From NCBI GenBank assembly GCA_907163375.1, contig CAJQUW010010459.1, positions 124,001-188,000 of the forward strand: a stretch of DNA of 64,000 bases, given 5' to 3'. This document shows positions 25,817 to 36,728 of this stretch, piece after piece (positions within the stretch are counted from its first letter, which is position 1; every line of letters begins with the position of its first letter). The notes under the pieces are model-generated. The model searched no databases, had not been told where the DNA came from, and saw nothing but the letters and a program-made list of their open reading frames with translations. This DNA is from Prostheceraeus crozeri. Taxonomy: Eukaryota; Platyhelminthes; Polycladida; Euryleptidae. The translations under genes were made by a program, and so were the position numbers.

Positions 25817-26800
25817 ATGAAGACCAGTTTCAAACTGTGTCAATGCCGGAAGGTATTCCGAGCTGACGCCTTCAAGAAACACGCTTGCACTAGCAAGAAA
25901 CAGATAGGGGTCGCTCGCTACTATTGCGGAGCCCACAAAGTCAGTCGCTTAAGTGAGCGGCAGGAGGATTGGCACTCACAACACAGCGAGTGTCAAACAG
26001 GCGAAGTAGGCGAAGAAGAACGGAGTTCACTCTTCGCCACTGAGCTCCGTTCTTTGGAGCTACAATCCGCCATTGAAGCGATTGCCGCTGTATCCTCACT
26101 TAGTAGCGAGAGCTCGCTGTCCAGCAGCGATAGTGAGGAGGAGGAGAGAGAGCTACAGTCGCAACCTATCGAGAACGTCGACCTCGATCGCGAGACCCCT
26201 ACAGCCGTAACTGCGAGCGGAATTGCAACGCAATGTCGCAATTTTGTCAAGCGCCCGCCGGTGATCGCCGAACGGGAGAAACTAAAGAAAGAGGTGGAGA
26301 AGTTGAAGGAGGAGGCCTTCTCATACAAGGCAAAGTATGAAGACCTAAAGAACGTGGCCGGAGAGATGAAGAAGGTGAAGGAGAGATTAAGCGAGCGGGA
26401 TGGCGAGTTGGAGCAGGAGAGGCTCAAGACTCTCGAGGGGAAAGCCAGAGAAGAGGCTTTGCTAGCAGAGAGGGAAAGTAGGGAGAAGGAGATACGAAGG
26501 TTGAAGGAGGAAGTGGAGAGACTCCGTGTGCAGATGGCTAAGGTTGTCGAGACGACCCACGAGCTGCACCGTTCGGCGCAGCTGGTGGATCGCGATCGAA
26601 GGGTGCGTTCCAGTCGTCTGCACATCCCTATTAGAAAGGGGAGAGTAGCAGAAACTCCTCTCTTGTACGAGCGTGGAAGAGGGGAGAAATGCTACTCTTG
26701 GGTGAAGAAAGGGGTGGAGTGTCTACACTTCACCTTCGATCATCGTGATCCGATCTCGAATTTCCTTTATGAGGAAGCGTCCGAGAAGATCTGTAAGTAA
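25817..26800 (+). CDS. Zinc-finger plus coiled-coil protein, left-arm copy
   Basis: The 327-residue protein begins with two Cys/His clusters: CQCRKVFRADAFKKHAC at residues 8-24, then YYCGAH with a later HSQHSEC. These resemble small C2HC zinc fingers. A serine/glutamate-rich stretch follows (about 80-125). A long, highly charged coiled coil spans roughly 150-255, with repeated REKLKKEVEKLKEEA-type heptads, and a basic tail ends it. The function is unknown; a DNA-binding dimer is a reasonable guess. The reading frame runs into a GTAAGT, and a TTCTTTACAG acceptor-like site sits about 60 bp on, so a short 3' exon is possible. A nearly identical copy is mirrored at 41582-42583. Confidence 0.6.
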   Translation: MKTSFKLCQCRKVFRADAFKKHACTSKKQIGVARYYCGAHKVSRLSERQEDWHSQHSECQTGEVGEEERSSLFATELRSLELQSAIEAIAAVSSLSSESSLSSSDSEEEERELQSQPIENVDLDRETPTAVTASGIATQCRNFVKRPPVIAEREKLKKEVEKLKEEAFSYKAKYEDLKNVAGEMKKVKERLSERDGELEQERLKTLEGKAREEALLAERESREKEIRRLKEEVERLRVQMAKVVETTHELHRSAQLVDRDRRVRSSRLHIPIRKGRVAETPLLYERGRGEKCYSWVKKGVECLHFTFDHRDPISNFLYEEASEKICK

Positions 26801-26934
26801 AAATGACTAAATTAAAATGTAAGATGATAACTCACTACTTCCTTCTTTACAGACATCCAAGAGAAGCGACCACCCACCCCGTTGCCGGAGCCGCAGTCGA
26901 AACAGCAAGCCTGAGTCCCTATCCCACACCCCGA

Positions 26935-27300
26935 GAACGCCACAAACGGCTCTGATAAGGGCCACCATGGGGCAAGACATGATAGAACCTCCTCGCGGTT
27001 TGCCCTGGGCAGTCTTCAGACTGGCGAATACTATCATTAAGTTGAATCTGCTATCAGTCAACTTGAACGTTGCAAATGAAGTTCGGTGTAATACTTCCTT
27101 TCGACGGGCGTTCCTGTAAAGGGCGGCGGTGAAACCCGTAGCTATGTATACCGCAAGGGACATTCGGCAATGGTCAATCTTGTTAAACCTCTCTGCGTCA
27201 TGTTTGCAAGTGATTGCCTCTGTCTCAACGTAGTATGCATTCGCGCCAGGGCGACATTTAGCCAGCTGTCGAAGGTTGCCTTATAAACTATCCATTGCAT
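26935..27300 (+). repeat. Conserved repeated module, copy 1 (left arm)
   Basis: About 360 bp that recurs at 29385-29745 and, inverted, at 35755-36115, 38165-38525 and 40610-40955, with a partial copy at 41305-41440. On the plus strand it encodes a frame with GQDMIEPPRGLPWAVFRL, open in all full copies. It is followed by an overlapping frame with KGGGETRSYVYRKGHSAMV. It may be a 3' exon or small gene shared by several transcripts. The product is not recognised. Confidence 0.6.
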
Positions 27301-27540
27301 ACGTTATGAGAACCATGAGTTCTACCTGTCTCTATCAATGAGATGAATTGATGAATGGAATGAAATGGGAGGACACTCACGCGCCACACGCAACATAACA
27401 CACTTCTCTCTTCCGTAGTCTAAACAAGCTCTTTACACATGGATCGCTGTCGATTGCTATCCCAGAATCATGTAAGCTATCTTCATTTTATTTAACACTA
27501 TTTCAGCTACCATCATCACCCATATGAAGTGTCATAAGAT
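27301..27540. other. Spacer between module and minisatellite
   Basis: This short non-coding piece is also found, in the same place after the module, at 29745-29960 and inverted before each right-arm copy. It includes ATCCATTGCATACGTTATGA and a CACACTTCTCTCTTCCGTAG block. No gene was seen. Confidence 0.5.
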
Positions 27541-28060
27541 TTACAAGTTAGACTAAGCGTTCTACTATTTGTAAATGAAAGATATAGTTTCAACAGTTTA
27601 CAGATTAAAAATAAAGTTTCAACAGTGTGTACGTTAGAAATAAAGTTTTATCTGTTTGTATGTTAAAAGAAAGTTTCATCAGTTAACAAGTTAAAAATAA
27701 AGTTTCACCAGTGTACAAGTTAGAAACAAAGTTTCAATAGTGTGTACGTTAGAAATAAGGCTTTATCTGTTTGTATGTTAGAAACAAAATAAAGTTTCAT
27801 CAGTTTACAACATAAAAAGTAAAGTTTCACCAGTTTACAAGTTAAAAATAAAGTTTCAATGGTGTATACGTTAGAAATAAAGTTTTAGCTGTTTGTATAT
27901 CAAAATAAAGTTTCAAGAGTTTACAAGTTAGAAATAAAGTTTCAGTAATGTGTATGTTAGAAATAAAGGTATAACTGTTTGTAAAAATAAGATCGCAAGA
28001 TTTACTAGTTTACAAGTTAGACTAAGTGTAAATTGAAATAAAATTATAACTGTTCACGAG
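27540..28060 (+). repeat. 29-bp minisatellite with AATAAA in most units, short array
   Basis: Units follow the pattern GTTA.AAATAAAGTTTCA....TTTACAA, 29 bp with a 34-bp variant, and most contain AATAAA on the plus strand. The mirror copies are at 37440-37910 and 39840-40350. Confidence 0.85.
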
Positions 28061-28282
28061 TTAAAGCGTTGATGCGACGATGAACAATTAATAAGCTGAA
28101 AAGTTTTAGATTCACTTTAACATTACCATATGTTTGCAGATAGAAATGTATCACAGCAAAGCTACTTCATGAGTTAGTTTGCCAGGAGTGTATCATCTCA
28201 AACTTTTACTCCGTCGTTGAAATTTCATGACGACTTTTTTGCTAAACGAAAGTTAACACCAGAGGAGCGTAGGGGTGGGTGG

Positions 28283-28290
28283 TATAAAAT
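28283..28290 (+). promoter_or_regulatory. TATA box (TATAAAAT) of the small gene
   Basis: TATAAAAT stands about 38 bp upstream of the first ATG of the small transcript unit. The block is conserved exactly in the two mirrored copies (37201-37208 and 39611-39618 on the minus strand). Confidence 0.7.
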
Positions 28291-28408
28291 ACGCCTACAG
28301 CACTGAGAGAGTTGGAGTGCATGAGCTATGTACATTCTTTTGACGACGAGAGAAGCGATTCAGCCGATGGTGCAGGTAGTTTCCCAGAGCATGGAGGACA
28401 TTGTTTAG

Positions 28409-28762
28409 GTGACTCTAAGGACGTATGTCGAGCTACCCTCAGTGATAGGCTTCCAACTCATGATGAATGATGATATGCTTGCGACCTACATTCAACCACT
28501 GGTGTATGCCCACACCCTTCCCCACAACGAGCTTGTCTGCTACATTGTATTCATGAGTGTGACTCAAAGTAGGAAATTGATTGATGAGACTTTGCTGAAA
28601 TATCCAAGGCGCGTATTCAAGCATGGTCGCCTACTGTTGGAGTATTATTATCAATGGCGCGACGACACACAACATTTGCCCACCCGTGTTTTACCACACC
28701 TATCAATGGAAGAATACAATAGAGCTTTAGTCGAGACGGTGAAAGGAGACGATGAGCGCTAG
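28409..28762 (+). CDS. Unknown ~117-residue protein, left-arm copy
   Basis: An open frame of 118 codons without a family match that I recognise. It is moderately hydrophobic, with LPHNELVCYIVFMSVTQSRK and a basic, tyrosine-rich stretch RLLLEYYYQWRDD, and an acidic end. It lies about 120 bp downstream of a clear TATA box. Its real start is not resolved, since no ATG heads the open stretch. The same frame is kept unchanged in both right-arm copies (36729-37082 and 39139-39492), which argues that it is or was functional. Confidence 0.5.
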   Translation: MTLRTYVELPSVIGFQLMMNDDMLATYIQPLVYAHTLPHNELVCYIVFMSVTQSRKLIDETLLKYPRRVFKHGRLLLEYYYQWRDDTQHLPTRVLPHLSMEEYNRALVETVKGDDER

Positions 28763-28835
28763 CGAGCGAATGAAGCATCGGTGAGAGTGGGAATCAACTT
28801 GATGCTATTCTCCAATGAGGATTGTTGTCTAATGA

Positions 28836-28930
28836 GAATCAAGCATTCCTTTATAAATAGAGAGCCTTCCACAGTGAGAATCATTCCATCGTTGAATCGT
28901 ACAAGTGACGGACGCACATTCTCTCTCTCT
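28836..28930 (+). promoter_or_regulatory. TATAAATA promoter block shared with the Polinton
   Basis: It contains TATAAATA at 28852-28859, then GAGCCTTCCACAGTGA, a TTGAATCGTACAAGTGACGG-type segment and a C/T-rich initiator-like tract. The same order of blocks occurs in the neighbouring Polinton at 47285-47390 before its first gene, and inverted at about 36560-36660 and 38970-39070 in the right arm. Confidence 0.75.
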
Positions 28931-29385
28931 ACATCCCTGTTTTGAAAATTAATAAGGATATGATTCTTACATTCTTGATGTTATTCAAAGGTTTATGAAA
29001 ATTAATTCCTATGCTCAACACACATGCTAACCTAATGATGTTAGTTCAAGAGTTTTATTAGCACAACCTACATCCTTACCCCATCACACAAAAACTTACA
29101 TTACTCAATGAGACTTTCCTCCATCTTGGCAGAGACGCGATAAGATTCAATTTTTCTCGTGATATCCACCATATCGAAGATTTAAGCAGTTACATTCGAT
29201 GTCGAAGACAAACAGAAGTAGATTTTCATTCCCTGAAAAGTACACGTAAGATTCATTTCATTTACCTATGATGATCATGTGAATAGTCATTCAATGAACA
29301 TGAGTCAATCAACACTTCGAAATGCTCAATGTCTGGATTATCGTGAGAGTCCTGAGCTGGAACTAACATCACCTGCAAAAGAAAT
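28931..29385 (+). other. Transcribed-region candidate behind the TATAAATA block
   Basis: About 450 bp conserved in all three copies of this unit but with only short open frames. One of them is a weak 66-codon frame at 29279-29479 that runs into the following module. It could be a leader or a small gene with introns. Nothing is recognised. Confidence 0.35.
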
Positions 29386-29745
29386 TGGTCCTGATAAGGG
29401 CCACCAAGGGGCAAGACATGATAGAACCTCCACGCGGTTTGCCCTGGGCAGTCTTCAGACTGGCGAATACTATCATTAGGTTGAATCTGCTATCAGTCAA
29501 CTTGAACGTTGCAAATGAAGTTCGGTGTAATACTTCCTTTCGACGGGCGTTCCTGTAAAGGGCGGCGGTGAAACCCGTAGCTATGTATACCGCAATGGAC
29601 ATTCGGCAATGGTCAATCTTGTTAAACCTCTCTGCGTCATGTTTGCAAGTGATTGCCTCTGTCTCAACGTAGTATGCATTCGCGCCAGGGCGACATTTAG
29701 CCAGCTGTCGAAGGTTGCCTTATAAACTATCCATTGCATACGTTA
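29385..29745 (+). repeat. Conserved repeated module, copy 2 (left arm)
   Basis: Second left-arm copy of the module with the GQDMIEPPRGLPWAVFRL frame. It is about 98% identical to copy 1 by eye, with differences such as CGACGGGCG being kept and ATGGGG changing to AAGGGG. Confidence 0.65.
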
Positions 29746-29959
29746 TGAAAACCATGAGTTCTACCTGTCTCTATCAATGAGATGAATTGATGAATGGAAT
29801 GAAATGGGAGGACACTCATGCGCCACACGCAACATAACACACTTCTCTCTTCCGTAGTCTAACAAGCTCTTTACACATGGATCGCAGTCGATTGCTATCC
29901 CAGAATCATGTAAGCTATCTTAATTTTATTTAACACTATTTCAGCTACCATCATCACCC

Positions 29960-32900
29960 ATATGAAGTGTCATAAGATTTACAAGTTAGACTAAGCGTTC
30001 TACTATTTGTAAATGAAAGATATAGTTTCAACAGTTTACAGATTAAAAATAAAGTTTCAACAGTGTGTACGTTAGAAATAAAGTTTTATCTGTTTGTATG
30101 TTAAAAGAAAGTTTCATCAGTTAACAAGTTAAAAATAAAGTTTCAACAGTCTACAAGTTAAAAATAAAGTTTCAACAGTCTACCAGTTAAAAATAAAGTT
30201 TCAACAGTCTACAAATTAAAAAATAAAGTTTCAATAGTGTTCTTAAAACAAGATCATAAGATTTACTAGTTTGCAAGTTAGACTAAGGGTTCTACTATTT
30301 GTAAACTAAAAACATAGTTTCAACAGTTTGCAGATTAAAAATAAAGCTTCATTAGTGTATACGTTAGAAAGTCTTAGCTGTTTGTGTGTTAGAAATAAAA
30401 TAAAGTTTCAACCGTTTACAAGTTAAAAATGAAGTTTCAATAGTGTGTATGTTAAGAATAAAGTTCTATCTGTTTATATGTTAGAAATAAAATGAAGTTT
30501 CACCAGTTTACAAGTTAAGAATAAAGTTTTATCTGCTTGCATGTCAGAAATGAAATAAAGTTTCACCAGTTTAAAAGTTAAAAATAAAGTTTCAATAGTG
30601 TGTATGTTAGAAATAAAGTTTCAATAGTGTGTATGTTAAGAATAAAGTTCTATCTGTTTGTATGTTAGAAATAAAAATGAAGTTTCACCAGTTTACAAGT
30701 AAAGAATAAAGTTTTATCTGTTTGTATGTCAGAAATGAAATAAAGTTTCACCAGTTTAAAAGTTAAAAATAAAGTTTCAATAATGTGTACGTCAGAAATA
30801 AAGTTTCAACCGTTATCGTTTACAAGTTAAAAATAAAGTTTCAATAGTGTGTATGTTAAGAATAAAGTTCTATCTGTTTATATGTTAGAAATAAAAATGA
30901 AGGTTCACCAGTTTACAAGTAAAGAATAAAGTTTTATCTGTTTGTATGTCAGAAATGAAATAAAGTTTCACCAGTTTAAAAGTTAAAAATAAAGTTTCAA
31001 TAATGTGTACGTTAGAAATAAAGTTTCAACCGTTTACAAATTAAAAATAAAGTTTCAATAGTTTACAAGTTAAGAATAAAGTTTCAAAAGTGTGTATGTT
31101 AAGAAAAAAGTTCTATCTGTTTATATGTTAGAAATAAAATTAAGTTTCACCAGTTAAGAAGTTAAGAATAAATTTCATCTGCTTCTATGTTACAAATGAA
31201 ATAAAGTTTCACCACTTTACAAGTTAAAAATAAAGTTTCAATAGTTTGCAAGTTAAAACTAATGTTTCAATAGTGCGTATGTTAAGAATAAAATTTTACC
31301 TGTTTGTATGTTAGAAATAAAAATGAAGGTTCAACCAGTTTACAAGTTAGGAAAAAAGTTTTATCTGCTTCTATGTCAGAAATGAAATAAAGTTTCAACC
31401 GTTTACAAGTCAAAAATAAAGTTTCAATAGTTTACAAGTTAAGAATAAAGTTTCAAAAGTGTGTATGTTAAGAATAAAGTTTTATCTGTTTATATGTTAG
31501 AAATAAAATGAAGTTTCACCAGTTTACAAGTTAAGAATAAATTTCATCTGCTTGTATGTTACAAATGAAATAAAGTTTCACCACTTTACAAGTTAAAAAT
31601 AAAGTTTCAATAGTTTGCAAGTTAAAACTAATGTTTCAATAGTGCGTATGTTAAGAATGAAGTTTTATCTGTTTGTATGCTAGAAATAAAGGTGAAGGTT
31701 CACCAGTTTACAAGTTAGGAATAAAGTTTTATCTGCTTGTATGTCAGAAATGAAATAAAGTTTCAACCGTTTACAAGTTAAAAATAAAGTTTCAACAATG
31801 TGTACGTTAGAAATAAAGTTTCAACCGTTACCGTTTACAAGTTAAAAATAAAGTTTCAATAGTGTGTATGTTAAGAATAAAGTTCTATCTGTTTGTATGT
31901 TAGAAATAGAATGAAGTTTCACCAGTTTACAAGTTAAGAATAAAGTTCTATCTGTTTGTATGTTAGAAATAAAACAAAGTTTCAACCGTTAATAAGTTAA
32001 AAATAAAGTTTCAATAGTTTGCAAGTTAAAGCTTATGTTTCAATAGTGCGTATGTTAAGAATAAAGTTTTATCTGTTTGTATGTTAGAAATAAAATGAAG
32101 CTTCACCAGTTTACAAGTTAAGAATAAAGTTTTATCAGCTTGTATGTTAGAAATAAAATGAAGCTTCACCAGTTTACAAGTTAAGAATAAAGTTTTATCA
32201 GCTTGTATGTTAGAAATAAAATGAAGTTTCAACAGTTTACAAATTAAAAATAAAGTTTCAATAGTGTGTACGTTAGAAATACAGTTTCAACCGTTTACAA
32301 GTTAAAAATAAAGTTTCAACAGTGTCTACGTTAGAAATAAAGTTTTATCTGTTTGTAAAGTACGATCGTAGGATTTACTAGTTTGAAAGTTAGACTCAGC
32401 ATTCTACTAGTTGTAAATGAAAAATATCGTTTCAACAGTTTACAGATGAAAATTAAGTTTCAATAGTGTGCACGTTAGAAATAAAGTTATGACTGTTTGT
32501 GTATGTGTGTGTGTGTCAGAAATAAAGTAAAGTTTCAACCGTTTACAAGTTAAAAATAAAGTTTCAACAGTGTGTACGTTAGAACTAAAGTTTTATCTGT
32601 TTATATGTTAGAAACAAAACAAAGTTTCAACAGTTTACAAGCTGAAAAATAAAGTTTCAACAGTTTGTACGTTAGGAATAAAGTTTTATCTGTTTGTAAG
32701 TTAGAAATAAAGTTTTAACTGCTTGTATGCTAGAAATAGAGGTATAACAGTTTATATGCTAGAAAGAAAGGTATAACTGTTTGTAAGAGAAGATCGTAAG
32801 ATTTACTAGTTTGCAAGTTACACTCTGTTCTACTAGTTGTAAATGAAAAATATCGTTTCAACAGTTTACAGATTAAAGTAAAGTTTCAATAGTGTGTATC

Positions 32901-33100
32901 ATGGAAATAAAGTTTAAGCGCATTGTGCGTTAGAAATAAAGTTTCAGCCGTTTACAAGTTAAAAATAAAGTTTCAACAGTGTGTACGTTAGAAATAAAGT
33001 TTTAGCTGTTTATATGTTAGAAACAAAATAAAGTTTCAACAGTTTGCAAGTTGAAAAATAAAGTTTCAACAGTGTGTACGTTAGAAATAAATGAAAGTAA
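29960..33100 (+). repeat. Long 29-bp minisatellite array, left arm
   Basis: About 100 units of the pattern GTTAAAAATAAAGTTTCAATAG-TTTACAA, 29 bp with frequent 34-bp variants carrying AAATGA or AAATAA insertions. Most units have AATAAA on the plus strand, i.e. pointing away from the left terminus. Higher-order repeats are visible, for example two near-identical blocks around 30600-30900. There is no coding sequence. Confidence 0.9.
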
Positions 33101-33280
33101 GAACTTCATCGTATGAGTATTCAAAGCATGTTTTGTAAATCAAATGTGTGTCGTATTGACATGATAGAATCAAATGAACTTGACAAACGCGTTTGTCAAG
33201 CTTGATTCTATCATGTCAGTACGACACACATTTGATTTACAAAACATGCTTTGAATACTCATACGATGAAGTTCTTACCT
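33100..33280. repeat. Hinge of the palindrome
   Basis: The symmetry centre lies between 33189 and 33190, in the perfect palindrome TTGACAAACGCGTTTGTCAA. Ninety bases on each side are near-perfect inverted copies (for example GAATACTCATACGATGAAG against its inverse), with a single 4-base asymmetry close to the centre. There is essentially no spacer. The sequence just outside is the minisatellite of each arm. Confidence 0.9.
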
Positions 33281-35480
33281 TCATTTATTTCTAACGTACA
33301 CACTGTTGAAACTTTATTTTTCAACTTGCAAACTGTTGAAACTTTATTTTGTTTCTAACATATAAACAGCTAAAACTTTATTTCTAACGTACACACTGTT
33401 GAAACTTTATTTTTAACTTGTAAACGGCTGAAACTTTATTTCTAACGCACAATGCGCTTAAACTTTATTTCCATGATACACACTATTGAAACTTTACTTT
33501 AATCTGTAAACTGTTGAAACGATATTTTTCATTTACAACTAGTAGAACAGAGTGTAACTTGCAAACTAGTAAATCTTACGATCTTGTCTTACAAACAGTT
33601 ATACCTTTCTTTCTAGCATATAAACTGTTATACCTCTATTTCTAACATACAAGCAGTTAAAACTTTATTTCTAACTTACAAACAGATAAAACTTTATTCC
33701 TAACGAACACACTGTTGAAACTTTATTTTTCAGCTTGTAAACTGTTGAAACTTTGTTTTGTTTCTAACATATAAACAGATAAAACTTTAGTTCTAACGTA
33801 CACACTGTTGAAACTTTATTTTTAACTTGTAAACGGTTGAAACTTTATTTTATTTCTGACACACACACACATACACAAACAGTCATAACTTTATTTCTAA
33901 CGTGCACACTATTGAAACTTAATTTTCATCTGTAAATTGTTGAAACGATATTTTTCATTTACAACTAGTAGAATGCTGAGTCTAACTTTCAAACTAGTAA
34001 ATCCTACGATCGTACTTTACAAACAGATAAAACTTTATTTCTAACGTAGACAATGCTGAAACTTTATTTTAACTTGTAAACGGTTGAAACTTTATTTCTA
34101 ACGTACACACTATAGAAACTTTATTTTTAATTTGTAAACTGTTGAAACTTCATTTTATTTCTAACATACAAGCTGATAAAACTTTATTCTTAACTTGTAA
34201 ACTGGTTGAACCTTCATTTTATTTCTAACATACAAACAGATGAAACTTTATTCTTAACATACGCACTATTGAAACATAAGTTTTAACTGGCAAACTATTG
34301 AAACTTTATCTTTAACTTGTTAACGGTTGAAACTTTGTTTTATTTCTAACATACAAACAGATAAAACTTTATTCTTAACTTGTAAACTGATGAAACTTCA
34401 TTTTATTTCTAAAATACAAACAGATAGAACTTTATTCTTAACTTGTAAACTGGAAAAACTTCATTCTATTTCTAACATACAAACAGATAGAACTTTATTC
34501 TTAACATACACACTATTGAAACTTTATTTTTAACTTGTAAACGGTAACGGTTGAAACTTTATTTCTAACGTACACATTGTTGAAGCTTTATTTTTAACTT
34601 TTAAACTGGTGAAACTTTATTTCATTTCTGACATACAAGCAGATAAGACTTTATTCCTAACTTGTAAACTGGTGAACCTTCATTTTTATTTCTAACATAC
34701 AAACAGATAAAACTTTATTCTTAACATACGCACTATTGAAACATTAGTTTTAACTTGCAAACTATTGAAACTTTATTTTTAACTTGTAAAGTGGTGAAAC
34801 TTTATTTCATTTGTAATATACGAGTACAAGCAGATGAAATTTATTCTTAACTTGTAAACTGGTGAAACTTCATTTTATTTCTAACATATAAACAGATAGA
34901 ACTTTATTCTCAACATACACACTTTTGAAACTTTATTCTTAACTTGTAAACTATTGAAACTTTATTTTTAACTTTTAAACTGGTGAAACTTTATTTCATT
35001 TCTGACATACAAGCAGATAAAACTTTATTCTTTTCTTGTAAACTGGTGAAACTTCATTTTATTTCTAACATATAAACAGATAGAACTTTATTCTTAACAT
35101 ACACACTATTGAAACTTCATTTTTAACTTGTAAACGGTTGAAACTTTATTTTTTTTCTAACACACAAACAGCTAAGACTTTCTAACGTATACACTAATGA
35201 AGCTTTATTTTTAATCTGCAACTGTTGAAACTATGTTTTTAGTTTACAAATAGTAGAACCCTTAGTCTAACTTGCAAACTAGTAAATCTTATGATCTTGT
35301 TTTAAGAACACTATTGAAACTTTATTTTTTAATTTGTAGACTGTTGAAACTTTATTTTTAACTGGTAGACTGTTGAAACTTTATTTTTAACTTGTAGACT
35401 GTTGAAACTTTATTTTTAACTTGTAGACTGTTGAAACTTTATTTCTAACTGGTCAACTGTTGAAATGATATCTTTCATTT
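33270..35480 (-). repeat. Long 29-bp minisatellite array, right arm
   Basis: Mirror of the left array. Here the units read AACTTTATTTTTAACTTG on the plus strand, so AATAAA lies on the minus strand. It is about 0.9 kb shorter than the left array, so unit number has changed since the arms formed. Confidence 0.9.
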
Positions 35481-35754
35481 ACAAATAGTAGAACGCTTTG
35501 TCTAACTTGTAAATTTTATAACACTTCATATGGGTGATGATGGTAGCTGAAATAGTGTTAAATAAAATTAAGATAGCTTACATGATTCTGGGATAGCAAT
35601 CGACTGCGATCCATGTGTAAAGAGCTTGTTAGACTACGGAAGAGAGAAGTGTGTTATGTTGCGTGTGGCGCATGAGTGTCCTCCCATTTCATTCCATTCA
35701 TCAATTCATCTCATTGATAGAGACAGGTAGAACTCATGGTTTTCATAACGTATG

Positions 35755-36115
35755 CAATGGATAGTTTATAAGGCAACCTTCGACAGCTGGCTAAATGTCG
35801 CCCTGACGCGAATGCATACTACGTTGAGACAGAGGCAATCACTTGCAAACATGACGCAGAGAGGTTTAACAAGATTGACCATTGCCGAATGTCCCTTGCG
35901 GTATACATAGCTACGGGTTTCACCGCCGCCCTTTACAGGAACGCCCATCGAAAGGAAGTATTACACCGAACTTCATTTGCAACGTTCAAGTTGACTGATA
36001 GCAGATTCAACTTAATGATAGTATTCGCCAGTCTGAAGACTGCCCAGGGCAAACCGCGTGGAGGTTCTATCATGTCTTGCCCCTTGGTGGCCCTTATCAG
36101 GACCAATTTCTTTTG
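35755..36115 (-). repeat. Conserved repeated module, right-arm copy 1
   Basis: Inverted counterpart of the left-arm module, with the GQDMIEPPRG-encoding frame on the minus strand. Confidence 0.65.
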
Positions 36116-36631
36116 CAGGTGATGTTAGTTCCAGCTCAGCACTTTCACGATAATCCAGACATTGAGCATTTCGAAGTGTTGATTGACTCATGTTCATTGA
36201 ATGACTATTCACATGATCATCATAGGTAAATGAAATGAATCTTACGTGTACTTTTCAGGGAATGAAAATCTACTTCTGTTTGTCTTCGACATCGAATGTA
36301 ACTGCTTAAATCTTCGATATGGCGGATATCACGAGAAAAATTGAATCTTATCGCGTCTCTGCCAAGATGGAGGAAAGTCTCATTGGGTAATGTAAGTTTT
36401 TGTGTGATGAGGTAAGGATGTAGGTTGTGCTAATAAAACTCTTGAACTAACATCATTAGGTTAGCATGTGTGTTGAGCATAGGAATTAATTTTCATAAAC
36501 CTTTGAATAACATCAAGAATGTAAGAATCATATCCTTATTAATTTTCAAAACAGGGATGTAGAGAGAGAGAATGTGCGTCCGTCACTTGCACGATTCAAC
36601 GATTGAATGATTCTCACTGTGGAAGGCTCTC

Positions 36632-36639
36632 TATTTATA
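36632..36639 (-). promoter_or_regulatory. TATAAATA box, right-arm copy 1
   Basis: TATTTATA on the plus strand, followed by the same conserved block (CACTGTGGAAGGCTCTC) as at 28852 and 47299. Confidence 0.7.
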
Positions 36640-36728
36640 AAGGAATGCTTGATTCTCATTAGACAACAATCCTCATTGGAGAATAGCATCAAGTTGATTC
36701 CCACTCTCACCGATGCTTCATTCGCTCG

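Noticed and set aside
25993-26625. 210-codon minus-strand frame opposite the coiled-coil gene (also 41757-42389)
   Set aside because: Serine/leucine-rich antisense shadow of a Glu/Lys-rich coiled coil, as expected from codon composition.
29369-29602. 77-codon antisense frame in the conserved module (several copies)
   Set aside because: It stays open only because the DNA copies are nearly identical. The opposite strand has the more protein-like frame and fits the direction of the neighbouring genes.
32026-32232. Repetitive 68-codon frames in the minisatellite (also 34327-34533)
   Set aside because: They follow the 29-bp unit and have no promoter or non-repeat sequence.
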